Positions 10,582 to 19,948 of a stretch of 64,000 nt of DNA are shown piece after piece. Below the pieces are notes generated by a model that saw nothing but the letters and a program-made list of their open reading frames with translations, did not search any database and was not told the DNA's origin. Position numbers and translations under genes: made by a program. Where the stretch lies: positions 102,194 to 166,193 of the forward strand of contig CACEMG010000001.1 in the NCBI GenBank assembly GCA_902560565.1. The letters are read 5' to 3'. Origin of the DNA: an uncultured Pelagibacteraceae bacterium (lineage in GTDB: Bacteria; Pseudomonadota; Alphaproteobacteria; Pelagibacterales; Pelagibacteraceae). How positions within the stretch are numbered: position 1 is the first letter of the stretch; every line of letters begins with the position of its first letter.

Positions 10582-11006
10582 TAATTATTTTTTTTTTTAA
10601 CGCCGTACAATTCAAGTTTATGATCAACAAGTTCGTAACCATATTTTTCTGCAATTTTTTTTTGTAGCTCTTCAATTTCGTTATCTACGAACTCAATTAT
10701 TTCTCCAGTTCTAATGTCTATCAGATGATTATGATCATCGTTAATTTCGTATCTTGCTTTTCCACCTTTAAAATCATGTTTAGTCAAAATCCCCGCCTCC
10801 TCAAAGAGCTTTACTGTTCTATAAATTGTTGCGATGCTTATTTTTGGATCAATTTTAGATACTCTTTTGTATAATTCATCAACATCGGGGTGATCAGACT
10901 CTCCATAATTTTTTTTTGACTCAGAGATAACTCTCGCAATAGTTTTTCTCTGATCAGTAAGTTTAACTCCTTTTTCAACACATTTTTGTTCAATAGTATC
11001 TGACAT
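10581..11006 (-). CDS. fur: Fur-family metal-responsive repressor (Fur/Mur type)
   Basis: A 141-residue Fur-family regulator: an N-terminal winged helix (KLTDQRKTIARVI, then ISIATIYRTVKLFEEAGIL) and a C-terminal metal-binding/dimerisation domain with DDHNHLID and EIIEFVDNEIEELQ. The sequence resembles the alphaproteobacterial Fur/Mur group, in which manganese can be the co-regulator, so the metal cannot be decided here. No CxxC structural zinc site is visible near the C terminus. It sits between tsaB and miaB, its conserved alphaproteobacterial place. Confidence 0.9.
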   Translation of the reverse strand: MSDTIEQKCVEKGVKLTDQRKTIARVISESKKNYGESDHPDVDELYKRVSKIDPKISIATIYRTVKLFEEAGILTKHDFKGGKARYEINDDHNHLIDIRTGEIIEFVDNEIEELQKKIAEKYGYELVDHKLELYGVKKKNN

Positions 11007-11015
11007 AAGTTTATT

Positions 11016-11426
11016 TTAACTTAAATAAATGGGTTTAATCAAATTTTTTTTAACATTAAATTTATTACATAAATTAGGCAATTCTCTTAGATTTTTTAAA
11101 TTTTTGAGTTTATCTTCAATTTTTTTTTTTTTCTCAAAATCAAGGTAACTATATGAATAATAATCGATCCCTTTTGATAAATGAATAGCTTTAACAATGG
11201 ATAGAGAATTTCTTATTCCAGCATAACTACCTGGTCCCCTATTGATATAAATTTTTCTAATTTTCTCTAAATTAGTTTTATATTTAATTAAGAATTTATT
11301 AATTAAAATTGTCAATTTGTCATAATTCTTTTTACTATTAATGTAAGTGCCTGTATAAATATTTTTATTTAAAATGAGTCCTAATAAAATTTTTTCTCCA
11401 GTTGCATCCATTATTAATATATTCAT
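11016..11426 (-). CDS. tsaB: TsaB-like protein (t6A tRNA modification partner), short form
   Basis: The track starts this ORF at 11501, but the family-like start is the ATG complementary to 11424-11426 (MNILIMDATGEKILLGLI), giving 136 residues. The motif NRGPGSYAGIRNSLSIVKAI matches the TsaB GPGSFTGLR region. TsaB forms a complex with TsaD and TsaE that makes the t6A37 modification. Family members usually have 210-230 residues; here the C-terminal half is reduced. The rimI gene normally found next to tsaB is missing. Its 5' end overlaps the divergent deacetylase by 53 bases. Confidence 0.8.
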   Translation of the reverse strand: MNILIMDATGEKILLGLILNKNIYTGTYINSKKNYDKLTILINKFLIKYKTNLEKIRKIYINRGPGSYAGIRNSLSIVKAIHLSKGIDYYSYSYLDFEKKKKIEDKLKNLKNLRELPNLCNKFNVKKNLIKPIYLS

Positions 11427-12432
11427 ATTGTTTTTTTTTCTTACTAATAGTGTAAAAACGGACGAAAATAAAATTAAATCTTTTGCGAATGACAAAGGCA
11501 TTCTTGCAATTATGTATCATAGATTTAATGAGAACAAATATCCATCAACTAATATACGTATGGAAATTTTCCAAAAACACATGGAAATCATATCAGAAAA
11601 AAATTATAATTTTTTGAGTCCAAAAGATTTCGATAAAAATTTTTCAGAGGTTAAGAAGAATAAAAAAATACTAATTACTATTGATGATGGGTTTTCGTCC
11701 TTTTATGAACATGCTTGGCCATATTTAAAAGAGAAAAAAATTCCATTTATATTATTTATTTCTACCGAAGCAGTTGGGAAGAATGGTTATATGAATTGGA
11801 AACAAATTAGAGAAATAGAGAGAGAGAACTTTGCATTTATAGGTAATCATTCTCATTCACATGAATATCTATTAGAATTCAGCTTTGAAGCCTTTAAAAA
11901 AGATATATTAAAATCTATAAAAATTTTTGAAAGTAATTTAGGATATAATCCAATTTATTTTTCCTATCCATTCGGTGAATTTAGTTTTGATCAAACCTTG
12001 TTTATTAAAAAACATTTTAAGTATGCTTTTGGCCAACACTCAGGTGTTATAGATGTAAATAAAAACCCGCATGAGCTTCCGAGGTTTCCTATTAATGAAA
12101 AGTACGGAGATTTGGAAAGATTTAAATTTAATATAGATTTATTACCTTTAGAATATAAAAAAATAATACCTGAGGATAAATATATAATAGATAATAATCC
12201 TCCTAATTTAGAAGTTGAATTTTTTGAAAATCAAAAAAATATAGCAAATATTAATTGTTTTTCAGATGAAGGTGCTGGGTGGAAAAAAACAAATATAAAA
12301 TTTAAAAATAATAAGTTAATTGTTAATTTCTCAGATAAATTTAATTTCAGAAGAGGAAGAATTAATTGTTCTCTAAATGATACTGTTGGTTGGAGATGGT
12401 TTGGTTTACAGTTCTCCGTCAAACTTGATTAA
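11374..12432 (+). CDS. Exported polysaccharide deacetylase (NodB domain)
   Basis: Carbohydrate esterase family 4-like protein of 352 residues. Residues 12-24 form a hydrophobic signal or anchor segment (IINIFILFFFLTN). NodB motifs follow: MYHRF near 47, LITIDDGFSS near 100 (the DD metal/catalytic pair), the His pair in GNHSHSHEYL near 158, and SYPFGEFS near 195. A C-terminal region of about 95 residues looks like a beta-rich accessory domain. The substrate is unknown; peptidoglycan or an exported glycan is plausible. The start lies inside the divergent tsaB gene, and the stop overlaps the convergent Bax-like gene by 4 bases. Confidence 0.86.
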   Translation: MSPNKIFSPVASIINIFILFFFLTNSVKTDENKIKSFANDKGILAIMYHRFNENKYPSTNIRMEIFQKHMEIISEKNYNFLSPKDFDKNFSEVKKNKKILITIDDGFSSFYEHAWPYLKEKKIPFILFISTEAVGKNGYMNWKQIREIERENFAFIGNHSHSHEYLLEFSFEAFKKDILKSIKIFESNLGYNPIYFSYPFGEFSFDQTLFIKKHFKYAFGQHSGVIDVNKNPHELPRFPINEKYGDLERFKFNIDLLPLEYKKIIPEDKYIIDNNPPNLEVEFFENQKNIANINCFSDEGAGWKKTNIKFKNNKLIVNFSDKFNFRRGRINCSLNDTVGWRWFGLQFSVKLD

Positions 12433-13580
12433 ATAATATTTTTAAGCTGAATACTTGTTGGTAATAATTTTACCTTATCAAAATCTTGTAAATTATTCTG
12501 TTTTATAATTTGTTTAATTATTTTTGTATATTCTTTACCTGTTGCTGCGTACTTATCTAGGAAATCTGCTAATATCAGGCTATCTAGTTCTTGATCACTA
12601 TCTCTCATATTTGCTCTCTCAGATCTGAACTCTTTGTAGCTTCCGTGAGTATTTAAATTTCTCTGATAAGCTCTTACGGAAGCTTTCAAAACTTTAAATT
12701 TCATTACTTTATGTTTTTCCTCCGAGTCTATTCCCGCAGGTTTTATTCCTTCACCTGACCATGTCCACTGACCAAAGAGTGCATTACCTTCAATTGCAAA
12801 TCTTGAGGTACCCCAGCCACTTTCCTTTGCTGCTTGAGCGATCGCTAAAGAAACCGGAACAATATCCATCCTTACTTTTAAAGTAGATAAATCTTTATTT
12901 AGAACTCCATATTGTTTAAATTTGGAGTTCAACCATCTTTTTTCTGCATCTGAATTTTTATTTTTATTTAAGATTTTGAAAAGTTTTTTTCTGTCAAATT
13001 TTATTCTATTATTTTCCTCAAGTATTAAAGGCAGCACAATTTTTATAAATAAATTTTTCTTTTTTTTAGTACTCTCAATATTTCTAATTTCAGAGGGGAG
13101 CAAAGAAAGGTTTATTGGTTTTACTATTTTATTTTTTCTCACATTTTCTAAATTATATTTCGTATCTTTGAAAAGTTGATTTATTGTATTAGCACTCAGC
13201 CTAACAGTATCAGTAGGAACTTCCTCTATTGAAAATATATCCTCAAACAAATTTTCAAGATCTAATCCTTCATCAACATTTTTTTGATTTATTGATTTGC
13301 CATCCAAAACTTTTTGAAAATTTACATTTGAAGTATTATCAATTGTAGATTTACTTGCCTTGATATCTTCTTTAATATTTACTGAGAGAGGTATAAGGGT
13401 AAAAATTATAATTAATCCAAAGCTTGATATTGCCGTTAAATAGAAACTTTTTAAATCTTTTAAAAAAAAATTTGATTTTTTCTTTTTAATTGTGAAGCCT
13501 TGATCAATAAGAATTTTTTTAATTGAGTTTAAATTTATTTTTTTATTCTTTAACACAACTAGATTTTTAAGCTTTTTCAA
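12429..13580 (-). CDS. Bax-like glucosaminidase-domain protein, membrane anchored
   Basis: A 383-residue protein with a short cytoplasmic start, one membrane segment near residues 50-70 (FYLTAISSFGLIIIFTLIPL), a low-complexity linker and a C-terminal mannosyl-glycoprotein endo-beta-N-acetylglucosaminidase-like domain (COG2992/Bax). The candidate catalytic Glu lies in AIAQAAKESGWGTSRFA, followed by GNALFGQWTW, KFKVLKASVRAYQRNLNTH and DKYAATGKEYTKII. It probably acts on peptidoglycan in the periplasm. The start overlaps the nfuA stop by 4 bases; the stop converges with the deacetylase. Confidence 0.85.
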   Translation of the reverse strand: MKKLKNLVVLKNKKINLNSIKKILIDQGFTIKKKKSNFFLKDLKSFYLTAISSFGLIIIFTLIPLSVNIKEDIKASKSTIDNTSNVNFQKVLDGKSINQKNVDEGLDLENLFEDIFSIEEVPTDTVRLSANTINQLFKDTKYNLENVRKNKIVKPINLSLLPSEIRNIESTKKKKNLFIKIVLPLILEENNRIKFDRKKLFKILNKNKNSDAEKRWLNSKFKQYGVLNKDLSTLKVRMDIVPVSLAIAQAAKESGWGTSRFAIEGNALFGQWTWSGEGIKPAGIDSEEKHKVMKFKVLKASVRAYQRNLNTHGSYKEFRSERANMRDSDQELDSLILADFLDKYAATGKEYTKIIKQIIKQNNLQDFDKVKLLPTSIQLKNII

Positions 13581-14119
13581 TCAGCCTCTACTTGTTTAAT
13601 TTCAGGAATATAATGTTGTAGTAGATTTTGCACACCACGCTTTAAAGTAATAGTTGAGCTCGGACATCCAGAGCAACTTCCTTGAAGTTTTACTTTAACT
13701 ACTCCATCCTTGTAATTTAAAAATTTAATATCTCCACCATCGTTAGCGACAGCAGGCTTTACTTTGGACTCTAAAATATGAATAATTTTCTTCTCAATAT
13801 CCTTGTAGTCTTTTATACTTTCATTTTTTAAATTTTTATCAATTATCAACGTATTGCCTTCTTCATAAAATTCATTAATTAAAGAAATTACAATATGTTT
13901 AATATCCTCCCACTCTATATTTTGATTTTTATTTACAGATAAAAAATCTGAACCAAGAAATAAGCTTTCTACACCATTAATTGCTAAAATATTTTTTATC
14001 AAACTATTATCAAAATTGTCTTTATTGGAAAATTCCATCGCATCAATGTTTGAGATTTTTCTCCCGGGTAAAAATTTTAAAGAATTTGGATTTGGAGTTT
14101 CTTGAGTTTGAATGAACAT
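13577..14119 (-). CDS. nfuA: NfuA-type Fe-S cluster carrier
   Basis: Fe-S carrier of 180 residues. The N-terminal Nfu_N domain (MFIQTQETPNPNSLKFLPG) is followed by a NifU-like domain (KPAVANDGGDIKFLNYKDG) with the cluster-binding CxxC in GSCSGCPSSTITLKRGV. It delivers clusters to apo-proteins; clients in this window could include MiaB and endonuclease III. A 43-base gap separates it from trpS upstream. Identification is secure. Confidence 0.95.
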   Translation of the reverse strand: MFIQTQETPNPNSLKFLPGRKISNIDAMEFSNKDNFDNSLIKNILAINGVESLFLGSDFLSVNKNQNIEWEDIKHIVISLINEFYEEGNTLIIDKNLKNESIKDYKDIEKKIIHILESKVKPAVANDGGDIKFLNYKDGVVKVKLQGSCSGCPSSTITLKRGVQNLLQHYIPEIKQVEAD

Positions 14120-14162
14120 ATAATTATATATAGTTATTAATATTCAAATTTGAAGTATTTTT

Positions 14163-15164
14163 TTAAAAACCTATTTTTTGTTTGATATCTTCTACCTTTT
14201 TTCTGGCAATTTTTTCTGCTAGTACTGAGCCAGACGCCAAAACTTCATCAATATATTTTTTGTCTTTTAAAAGTTTATTAATTTCATTCGATATAGGGCA
14301 AATTTTCTCCACTAAAACTTCAGCTAGTTTATTCTTAAAATCTGAAAAATTTTTTCCTTTAAATTCATTTATGGTTGAGTTTAAACTTTGATTTTGCAAA
14401 CTCGAAAATATTCCATAAAGGTTTATTAACTCTGGTCTTTTATTTAAATTTTCATCACTTTCAGGAAGTTCGGCACTATCAGTTTTTGCTTTTTTTATCT
14501 TATTTATAATCTGATCTTTTTCATCAGACATATTTATTCTACTCTGATCTGATGGATCAGATTTGCTCATTTTTTTTGTTCCATCTTTTAAGCTCATTAT
14601 CCTTGAAAAATTTTCTTGTATCAAAGGTTCTGGTGGAATTAAAAATCCTGGGCAATTAAAATCTGAATTAAATTTTTGAGCTATATCTCTTGTAAGTTCT
14701 AAATGTTGTTTTTGATCTTCCCCTACAGGAACATGAGTTGCATCGTACAAAAGTATATCAGAAGCCATTAGTATTGGATAAATGTAAAGACCAACACTAG
14801 CTTTTTCCTTATCTTTACCAGCCTTCTCCTTAAATTGTGTCATTCTATTTAACCATCCCATTCTTGCTATACATCCGAGCAACCAAGCGCCTTCCGAATG
14901 TGACGGGACCATTGATTGATTGAATATAATACTTTTTTTTGGATCTAGTCCACTGGCTAAAAACGCTGCTGTAGTTTCTCTAATATTTTTTTTTAAGGTT
15001 TTTGGATCCTGTTTTACCGTTATCGCATGTAAATCTACAACGCAGTAAATACAATTATTTTTTTCGTCCTTTTGTAAATTTACAAAATTTTTAATTGCTC
15101 CTAAGTAATTGCCTAAATGCAGGTTTCCAGTTGGTTGAACTCCAGAAAATATTTTTTTTGACAT
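14163..15164 (-). CDS. trpS: Tryptophanyl-tRNA synthetase
   Basis: Class I aminoacyl-tRNA synthetase that charges tRNA-Trp. The 333 residues have the HIGH-type motif [14 protein letters not shown] near residue 11 and the KMSKS motif in [16 protein letters not shown] near 195. Typical bacterial length. It starts 5 bases after the murJ stop, so the two are likely one transcript; this murJ-trpS pairing is common in alphaproteobacteria. Confidence 0.97.
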   Translation of the reverse strand: MSKKIFSGVQPTGNLHLGNYLGAIKNFVNLQKDEKNNCIYCVVDLHAITVKQDPKTLKKNIRETTAAFLASGLDPKKSIIFNQSMVPSHSEGAWLLGCIARMGWLNRMTQFKEKAGKDKEKASVGLYIYPILMASDILLYDATHVPVGEDQKQHLELTRDIAQKFNSDFNCPGFLIPPEPLIQENFSRIMSLKDGTKKMSKSDPSDQSRINMSDEKDQIINKIKKAKTDSAELPESDENLNKRPELINLYGIFSSLQNQSLNSTINEFKGKNFSDFKNKLAEVLVEKICPISNEINKLLKDKKYIDEVLASGSVLAEKIARKKVEDIKQKIGF

Positions 15165-15169
15165 ATGAT

Positions 15170-16699
15170 TTAGTACTTTAATTTAATATCAGAGATTTTG
15201 AAAGCTTTTGTAAAGATTGATATAAGTATATAGATAACAACCGTTATCGAAACAATTAAAATTATAGTTAAAAGTTTATATTTACTTTCATAAACCAAAA
15301 AATCCTCAAAGTAGTAAATTAAATTATAGAATAAGTAAGATGAAATAATTGATGCAAATATTATTTTAAAAATAGAAAAATTTAAAACACTGTCAAAGAT
15401 AAAATATTTTTTTTTAATTAAAAAATTAAATAATATAGCAGCATAAAACCACGATGATATAGTTGTAGCAATTGGAATTATTATAAATCCAGTGTCTGGA
15501 AAAAAATATAAGCTAATACAAACATTAATAATCACCGAGTATAAAGAATATATAAAAGGAGTTTGGGTATTATGTCTTGCAAAAATATAACTTGAAAAAA
15601 CTTTTATAAGAGCAAACGCAGGGAGTCCAATAGCAAAGAAGAAAAGAGCATCTGATGAATTTTTTACACTTTGATGATCAAATGAGCCATATCCAAAAAG
15701 TGCTGAAGTGATTTGTTCAGATGAAATCAAGAGCGCAAAAGTTGCAGGTAAACATAAAAATAAACTTAATTCTAAAGACTTGTTTTGAATAAATTTTATT
15801 TTCTTAAAGTTATTTTGGTCTACATACTTACTTAAGTTTGGTAATAAGACTGTCCCAATCGCAATTCCTGCTATGGCTAAATTAATTTGATATATTCTAT
15901 CAGCATAATAAAGGTAAGAAACAGCACTGGCTTGAAATGAAGCAATTATAGTACCAACTAAAATATTTATTTGTGTTACACCTGATGAAAAAATACTAGG
16001 AAGTAATTTTTTAAAAAAAAATTTTAATTTTTTATCTAGTTTTATTTTAAATGAAAATTTTGGAAAATAATATTTTCTAGTAAAAAAAACTAAAAATATT
16101 AATTGTAAAATACCAGCTGCAGTAACAGCATATGACAAATAAAAAACAAGTGTGTCATTTAAATAACTTGCAAAAAGAAGAGTCAAAATTAAAAATACAT
16201 TCAAAATTATAGGTGCGGCAGAAGCGGCAGCAAATTTATTGTATGAATTAAGAATAGCACCAAAGAAAGAAGATAAACTTACAAATATTAGAAAAGGGAA
16301 AGTTATTCTAGTTAAGTAAATCGTTAATTCCAATTTTTCACCACTATCTGAAAAACCAGGAGCAATAAGAAAAACAAATACCGGCATAAAGATCTCAACT
16401 AACAAAACTAGAAATAAGAGACCTAGAACAAGAAAATTGAAAACGTTATTGGCAAATTTCTTTGAATTATCTTTTCCTTTTTGTTGCTCAGACATATAAC
16501 TAGGCACAAAAGCAGAATTGAAAGTTCCTTCTGAAAAAAGTCTCCTGAACGTATTAGGTATCCTAAAAGCGACAAAAAAAGCATCAGCTATCGGTCCAGA
16601 CCCTAAATAAATGGCAATTAAAACATCTCTTATGTATCCTAAAACTCTACTAATGATAACAAAGAAACTGTAGGTGGTTGTTGACTTAATTAAATTCAT
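15170..16699 (-). CDS. murJ: Lipid II flippase MurJ
   Basis: MATE/MOP-type integral membrane protein that flips the peptidoglycan precursor lipid II. The 509 residues are almost entirely hydrophobic segments, consistent with 13-14 helices. Family motifs include [32 protein letters not shown] and AFVPSYM near the N terminus. It is the first gene of this minus-strand block and diverges from maeB across 53 bases, which must hold the promoters for both sides. Confidence 0.95.
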   Translation of the reverse strand: MNLIKSTTTYSFFVIISRVLGYIRDVLIAIYLGSGPIADAFFVAFRIPNTFRRLFSEGTFNSAFVPSYMSEQQKGKDNSKKFANNVFNFLVLGLLFLVLLVEIFMPVFVFLIAPGFSDSGEKLELTIYLTRITFPFLIFVSLSSFFGAILNSYNKFAAASAAPIILNVFLILTLLFASYLNDTLVFYLSYAVTAAGILQLIFLVFFTRKYYFPKFSFKIKLDKKLKFFFKKLLPSIFSSGVTQINILVGTIIASFQASAVSYLYYADRIYQINLAIAGIAIGTVLLPNLSKYVDQNNFKKIKFIQNKSLELSLFLCLPATFALLISSEQITSALFGYGSFDHQSVKNSSDALFFFAIGLPAFALIKVFSSYIFARHNTQTPFIYSLYSVIINVCISLYFFPDTGFIIIPIATTISSWFYAAILFNFLIKKKYFIFDSVLNFSIFKIIFASIISSYLFYNLIYYFEDFLVYESKYKLLTIILIVSITVVIYILISIFTKAFKISDIKLKY

Positions 16700-16752
16700 A
16701 AATCATATTAGTCTTATAAATTAGTTCTATTTCTATATCTATTGAATAAAAA

Positions 16753-19041
16753 ATGAAAAAAAAAAAAATTGAGCATTACTCAGATAAAGAAGCATTAGAC
16801 TTCCATCATAATAAAAAATCAGGCAAGATTGAGATTATATCTTCAAAACCAATGACTACTAAAAGAGATCTGGCACTAGCTTATTCGCCTGGGGTAGCTG
16901 CTCCTGTGAAAGCAATATCAAAAAACCCTGAAGCGGCATATGATTATACCAGTAAAGGAAATTTAGTTGCCGTGATAAGTAACGGCTCTGCAATTTTAGG
17001 AATGGGAAATCTTGGAGCACTTGCCTCTAAACCAGTCATGGAAGGTAAGGCTGTCCTTTTTAAACGTTTCGCTGATATAAATTCGATCGATATAGAAATT
17101 GACTCTTCAGATCCAGAAGAAATTATAAAAAGTATTAAAAGTATATCTGGAAGTTTTGGGGGAATAAACTTAGAAGATATAGCCGCACCGGATTGTTTTA
17201 TTATTGAGGAAAAATTGAAGAAATTATTAGATATTCCAGTTTTTCATGATGATCAACATGGTACCGCTATTATTACTACTGCTGCACTTATTAATGCTTT
17301 AGATATTTCAAAAAAATCAATAAAAAAAATAAAAGTTGTTGTAAATGGAGCGGGAGCTTCTGCTATTGCCTGTACAAATTTATTAAAGAAAACTGGAGTA
17401 CCTCACAAAAATATAACAATGCTTGATAGTAAAGGAGTAATCTATACGGGAAGAGATAATTTAAATCAGTGGAAAATTTCTCACGCAGTGGATACAAAAA
17501 AAAGAACTCTAGCAGATGTAATTGATGGAGCAGATGTATTTTTAGGTTTATCCTCAAAAAGTATTTTGTCCAAAAAAATGGTTAGTAAAATGTCAAAAAA
17601 TCCAATAATTTTTGCATGTGCAAATCCAGACCCTGAAATAACTCCAGAAGAAGTTGAGGAAGTAAGAAAAGATGCAATTATTGCAACTGGAAGATCTGAT
17701 TACCCAAACCAGGTTAATAATCTTATTGGGTTTCCATATATTTTTAGAGGTGCTCTTGATGTCAGGGCAAAAACTATAAATGAAGAAATGAAAATAGCTG
17801 CAGCAAACGCTATTGCTTCTTTGGCAAGAGAGCGAGTACCTGATGAAGTGGTTGCTGCAATGGGTGGCGAAAGACCATCATATGGAAAAGATTATATTAT
17901 TCCATCAACTTTTGATCCTAGATTAATTAGCGTGATACCGGTTGCAGTAGCAAAAGCAGCTATGAAGACTGGTGTAGCTCGAAAAAAAATAGAAAATTTT
18001 GAAACTTATTCTGAACAACTCAAACAAAGATTAGATCCGTCAGTAACGATTATGCAAGGTATAAATAACCAAATTAAGAAATATCAGAAAAGAGTTGTTT
18101 TTGCTGATGGAGAAGATGAAGAAACTTTAAAGGCAGCAATTGCTTTTAAAAAAGGTGGATTAGGAATTCCGATAATTGTAGCTAAAGAAGAAATTATTAA
18201 AAAGAAATTAAAAGAAATTGGATATAGTGAAAATCTTGATATTGAAATTATTAATTCAAAAAATAAACTTCTTCGTGATAAATATGTAAAATACTTATTT
18301 GAAAAACTCCATAGGAAAGAGGGTCTTTTAGAAAGAGATTGCGATAAATTAATTAGAAACGACAGGGTTGTTTGGTCCTCATGTATGGTTGAGTGTGGTG
18401 ATGCAGATGCAATGGTTACAGGAAATACTAGAAGATATTCGTCATCTCTTAAAAAAGTAATTAAAGTAGTTGATGCAAGACCTGGCGAAATAATGTTTGG
18501 GTTAAATATGATAGTTAATAAAGGTAAAACAGTATTTATTGCTGACACTGCTGTTAATGAATACCCAACATCAAAGCAAATGGCTGAAATCGCTATATCT
18601 GCCTCTAGAGTTGTCAGATTATTTGGATTTGATCCCAAAGTTGCTTTTTTATCTCACTCAACTTTTGGTCAGCCAATAACAAGTAGAACTAAACATATAA
18701 GAGACGCTGTTGATATTTTAAAATCAATGAAAGTAGACTTTAAATTTGATGGAGATATGCAGCCAGATGTTGCTTTAAGTGAGGAATACAAAGATTTGTA
18801 TCCATTTTCAGAAATAGTAGGAAAAGCAAATATTTTGGTGATGCCTGGACAGCACAGCGCTGCTATAGCTTATAAAATAATGAAAACTTTGGGTGGAGCA
18901 AAAGTAATTGGCCCCCTTCTTATAGGACTTGGTAGAGCAATTGAAATTGTTCCATTAAGGTCCTCGACATCAGAGATACTAAATCTTGCATCCGTAGCTG
19001 CATACTCCGCGGGTGTAATTAATTATGGAAAAGTTAATTAA
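16753..19041 (+). CDS. maeB: NADP-type malic enzyme fused to a phosphotransacetylase-like domain
   Basis: A 762-residue two-domain enzyme. The N-terminal malic enzyme part (about 1-430) has SPGVAAPVKAI, VFHDDQHGTAIITTAAL and the nucleotide-binding VVVNGAGASAIACTNLL. The C-terminal part (about 435-762) is a phosphate acetyl/butyryl transferase-like domain with ADTAVNEYPTSKQMAEIA and FLSHSTFG, typically regulatory in MaeB. It oxidatively decarboxylates malate to pyruvate, giving NADPH. The first codons are nearly pure lysine. Divergent from murJ. Confidence 0.95.
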   Translation: MKKKKIEHYSDKEALDFHHNKKSGKIEIISSKPMTTKRDLALAYSPGVAAPVKAISKNPEAAYDYTSKGNLVAVISNGSAILGMGNLGALASKPVMEGKAVLFKRFADINSIDIEIDSSDPEEIIKSIKSISGSFGGINLEDIAAPDCFIIEEKLKKLLDIPVFHDDQHGTAIITTAALINALDISKKSIKKIKVVVNGAGASAIACTNLLKKTGVPHKNITMLDSKGVIYTGRDNLNQWKISHAVDTKKRTLADVIDGADVFLGLSSKSILSKKMVSKMSKNPIIFACANPDPEITPEEVEEVRKDAIIATGRSDYPNQVNNLIGFPYIFRGALDVRAKTINEEMKIAAANAIASLARERVPDEVVAAMGGERPSYGKDYIIPSTFDPRLISVIPVAVAKAAMKTGVARKKIENFETYSEQLKQRLDPSVTIMQGINNQIKKYQKRVVFADGEDEETLKAAIAFKKGGLGIPIIVAKEEIIKKKLKEIGYSENLDIEIINSKNKLLRDKYVKYLFEKLHRKEGLLERDCDKLIRNDRVVWSSCMVECGDADAMVTGNTRRYSSSLKKVIKVVDARPGEIMFGLNMIVNKGKTVFIADTAVNEYPTSKQMAEIAISASRVVRLFGFDPKVAFLSHSTFGQPITSRTKHIRDAVDILKSMKVDFKFDGDMQPDVALSEEYKDLYPFSEIVGKANILVMPGQHSAAIAYKIMKTLGGAKVIGPLLIGLGRAIEIVPLRSSTSEILNLASVAAYSAGVINYGKVN

Positions 19042-19046
19042 TTAAA

Positions 19047-19340
19047 ATGTTAACTGAGATTCTGCTATTATCAATTTTATATTTTATTTTTCTATGGTCC
19101 AAGGCTTGGATAAAATATTTTAATAATATGGACAAAAGATTTGGAAATTCTGTTTGGAGATGGAGTTATGATTATCCAGTAAAAGGTAAAAGAGATATAT
19201 CAATATTAGATGATAAAAATTTTGTTTTATTGAGAAGAAAAAGAAATAGAGCGGTAACAGTAATGTACTCTATAGTTTTTTTAAGCTTTATAATTTTAAT
19301 GTCATTTGTCAGTCAAATTTTATTAATAATTTTAACTTAA
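19047..19340 (+). CDS. Small two-helix membrane protein, unknown function
   Basis: A 97-residue protein I do not recognise. Residues 3-18 and 73-96 are hydrophobic and likely membrane spanning; between them is a basic region with DKRFGNSVWRWSYDYPVKGKRD and LRRKRNRAVTVMY. It begins 5 bases after the maeB stop and so is probably translated from the maeB transcript. It overlaps the convergent BON lipoprotein by 4 bases. Codon use is like its neighbours. No function is proposed. Confidence 0.7.
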   Translation: MLTEILLLSILYFIFLWSKAWIKYFNNMDKRFGNSVWRWSYDYPVKGKRDISILDDKNFVLLRRKRNRAVTVMYSIVFLSFIILMSFVSQILLIILT

Positions 19341-19948
19341 TTTTTTTGAATTCTCAGATCGTCTATTAATAATATACTTGCAATTACCCTCTCAACATCG
19401 GGTATCATTTTTCCTTCCTCAATTACCTTCTTCTGTTCTTCTTTTGATTGTGCAATACCATAAATATAGATTTTCTTTTTATACGTATCAATGTTGTAAT
19501 TAGTCGATTTAATATTCTTATTTAAAACTAGCGCTGTTCTAAGCTGAGATGTAATTAAAAGGTCTTTTGCTGACTGTTTAAAATTAAACTCCTCTTTTAT
19601 AATGATATTATTTCTAACAGATCTAACACCTTTTGTTTCCCAAGCCATTTTTGTAATCTTTAGTTTCTCCTCTGGATCGTCAACTTTTCCAGTTAAAAAT
19701 ATTCTCCCATCTAAAACTTTTGTATTTACCGATAAAAGATATTTTTTATCTACAAGTAGTAGTCTGGCTGTTAAGTTTTTTTGCATTATATTATCATCAA
19801 TTTGGGTTCCTAAAGATCTTGGATCAATCGCAATACTAACTCCCGTACCAAAGAGCCCCTGGGACGAGGTTCCCACACATCCATTTATCATTATTAAAAA
19901 TATTAAATATAGTAAAAATTTATTTATCATTTTTTTAATTGAAGACAA
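19337..19948 (-). CDS. BON-domain outer-membrane lipoprotein, DolP/YraP-like
   Basis: A 203-residue lipoprotein: hydrophobic signal (FLLYLIFLIMINGC) with the lipobox Cys near residue 24, then two BON domains near residues 60-125 (LDGRIFLTGKVDDPEEKLKI, VRSVRNNIIIKEE) and 130-195 (YGIAQSKEEQKKVIEEGK). E. coli DolP (YraP) has the same double-BON plan and supports outer-membrane integrity. Neighbouring rsmI and the LpoA-like gene belong to the same E. coli neighbourhood (yraL, yraM, yraP), which supports the call. It overlaps rsmI by 22 bases. Confidence 0.85.
   Translation of the reverse strand: MSSIKKMINKFLLYLIFLIMINGCVGTSSQGLFGTGVSIAIDPRSLGTQIDDNIMQKNLTARLLLVDKKYLLSVNTKVLDGRIFLTGKVDDPEEKLKITKMAWETKGVRSVRNNIIIKEEFNFKQSAKDLLITSQLRTALVLNKNIKSTNYNIDTYKKKIYIYGIAQSKEEQKKVIEEGKMIPDVERVIASILLIDDLRIQKN

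Noticed and set aside
18084-18638. 184-residue minus-strand ORF opposite maeB
   Set aside because: It is antisense to the well-supported phosphotransacetylase-like domain, has no family features, and low-complexity Ser/Leu/Ile composition typical of a shadow frame.
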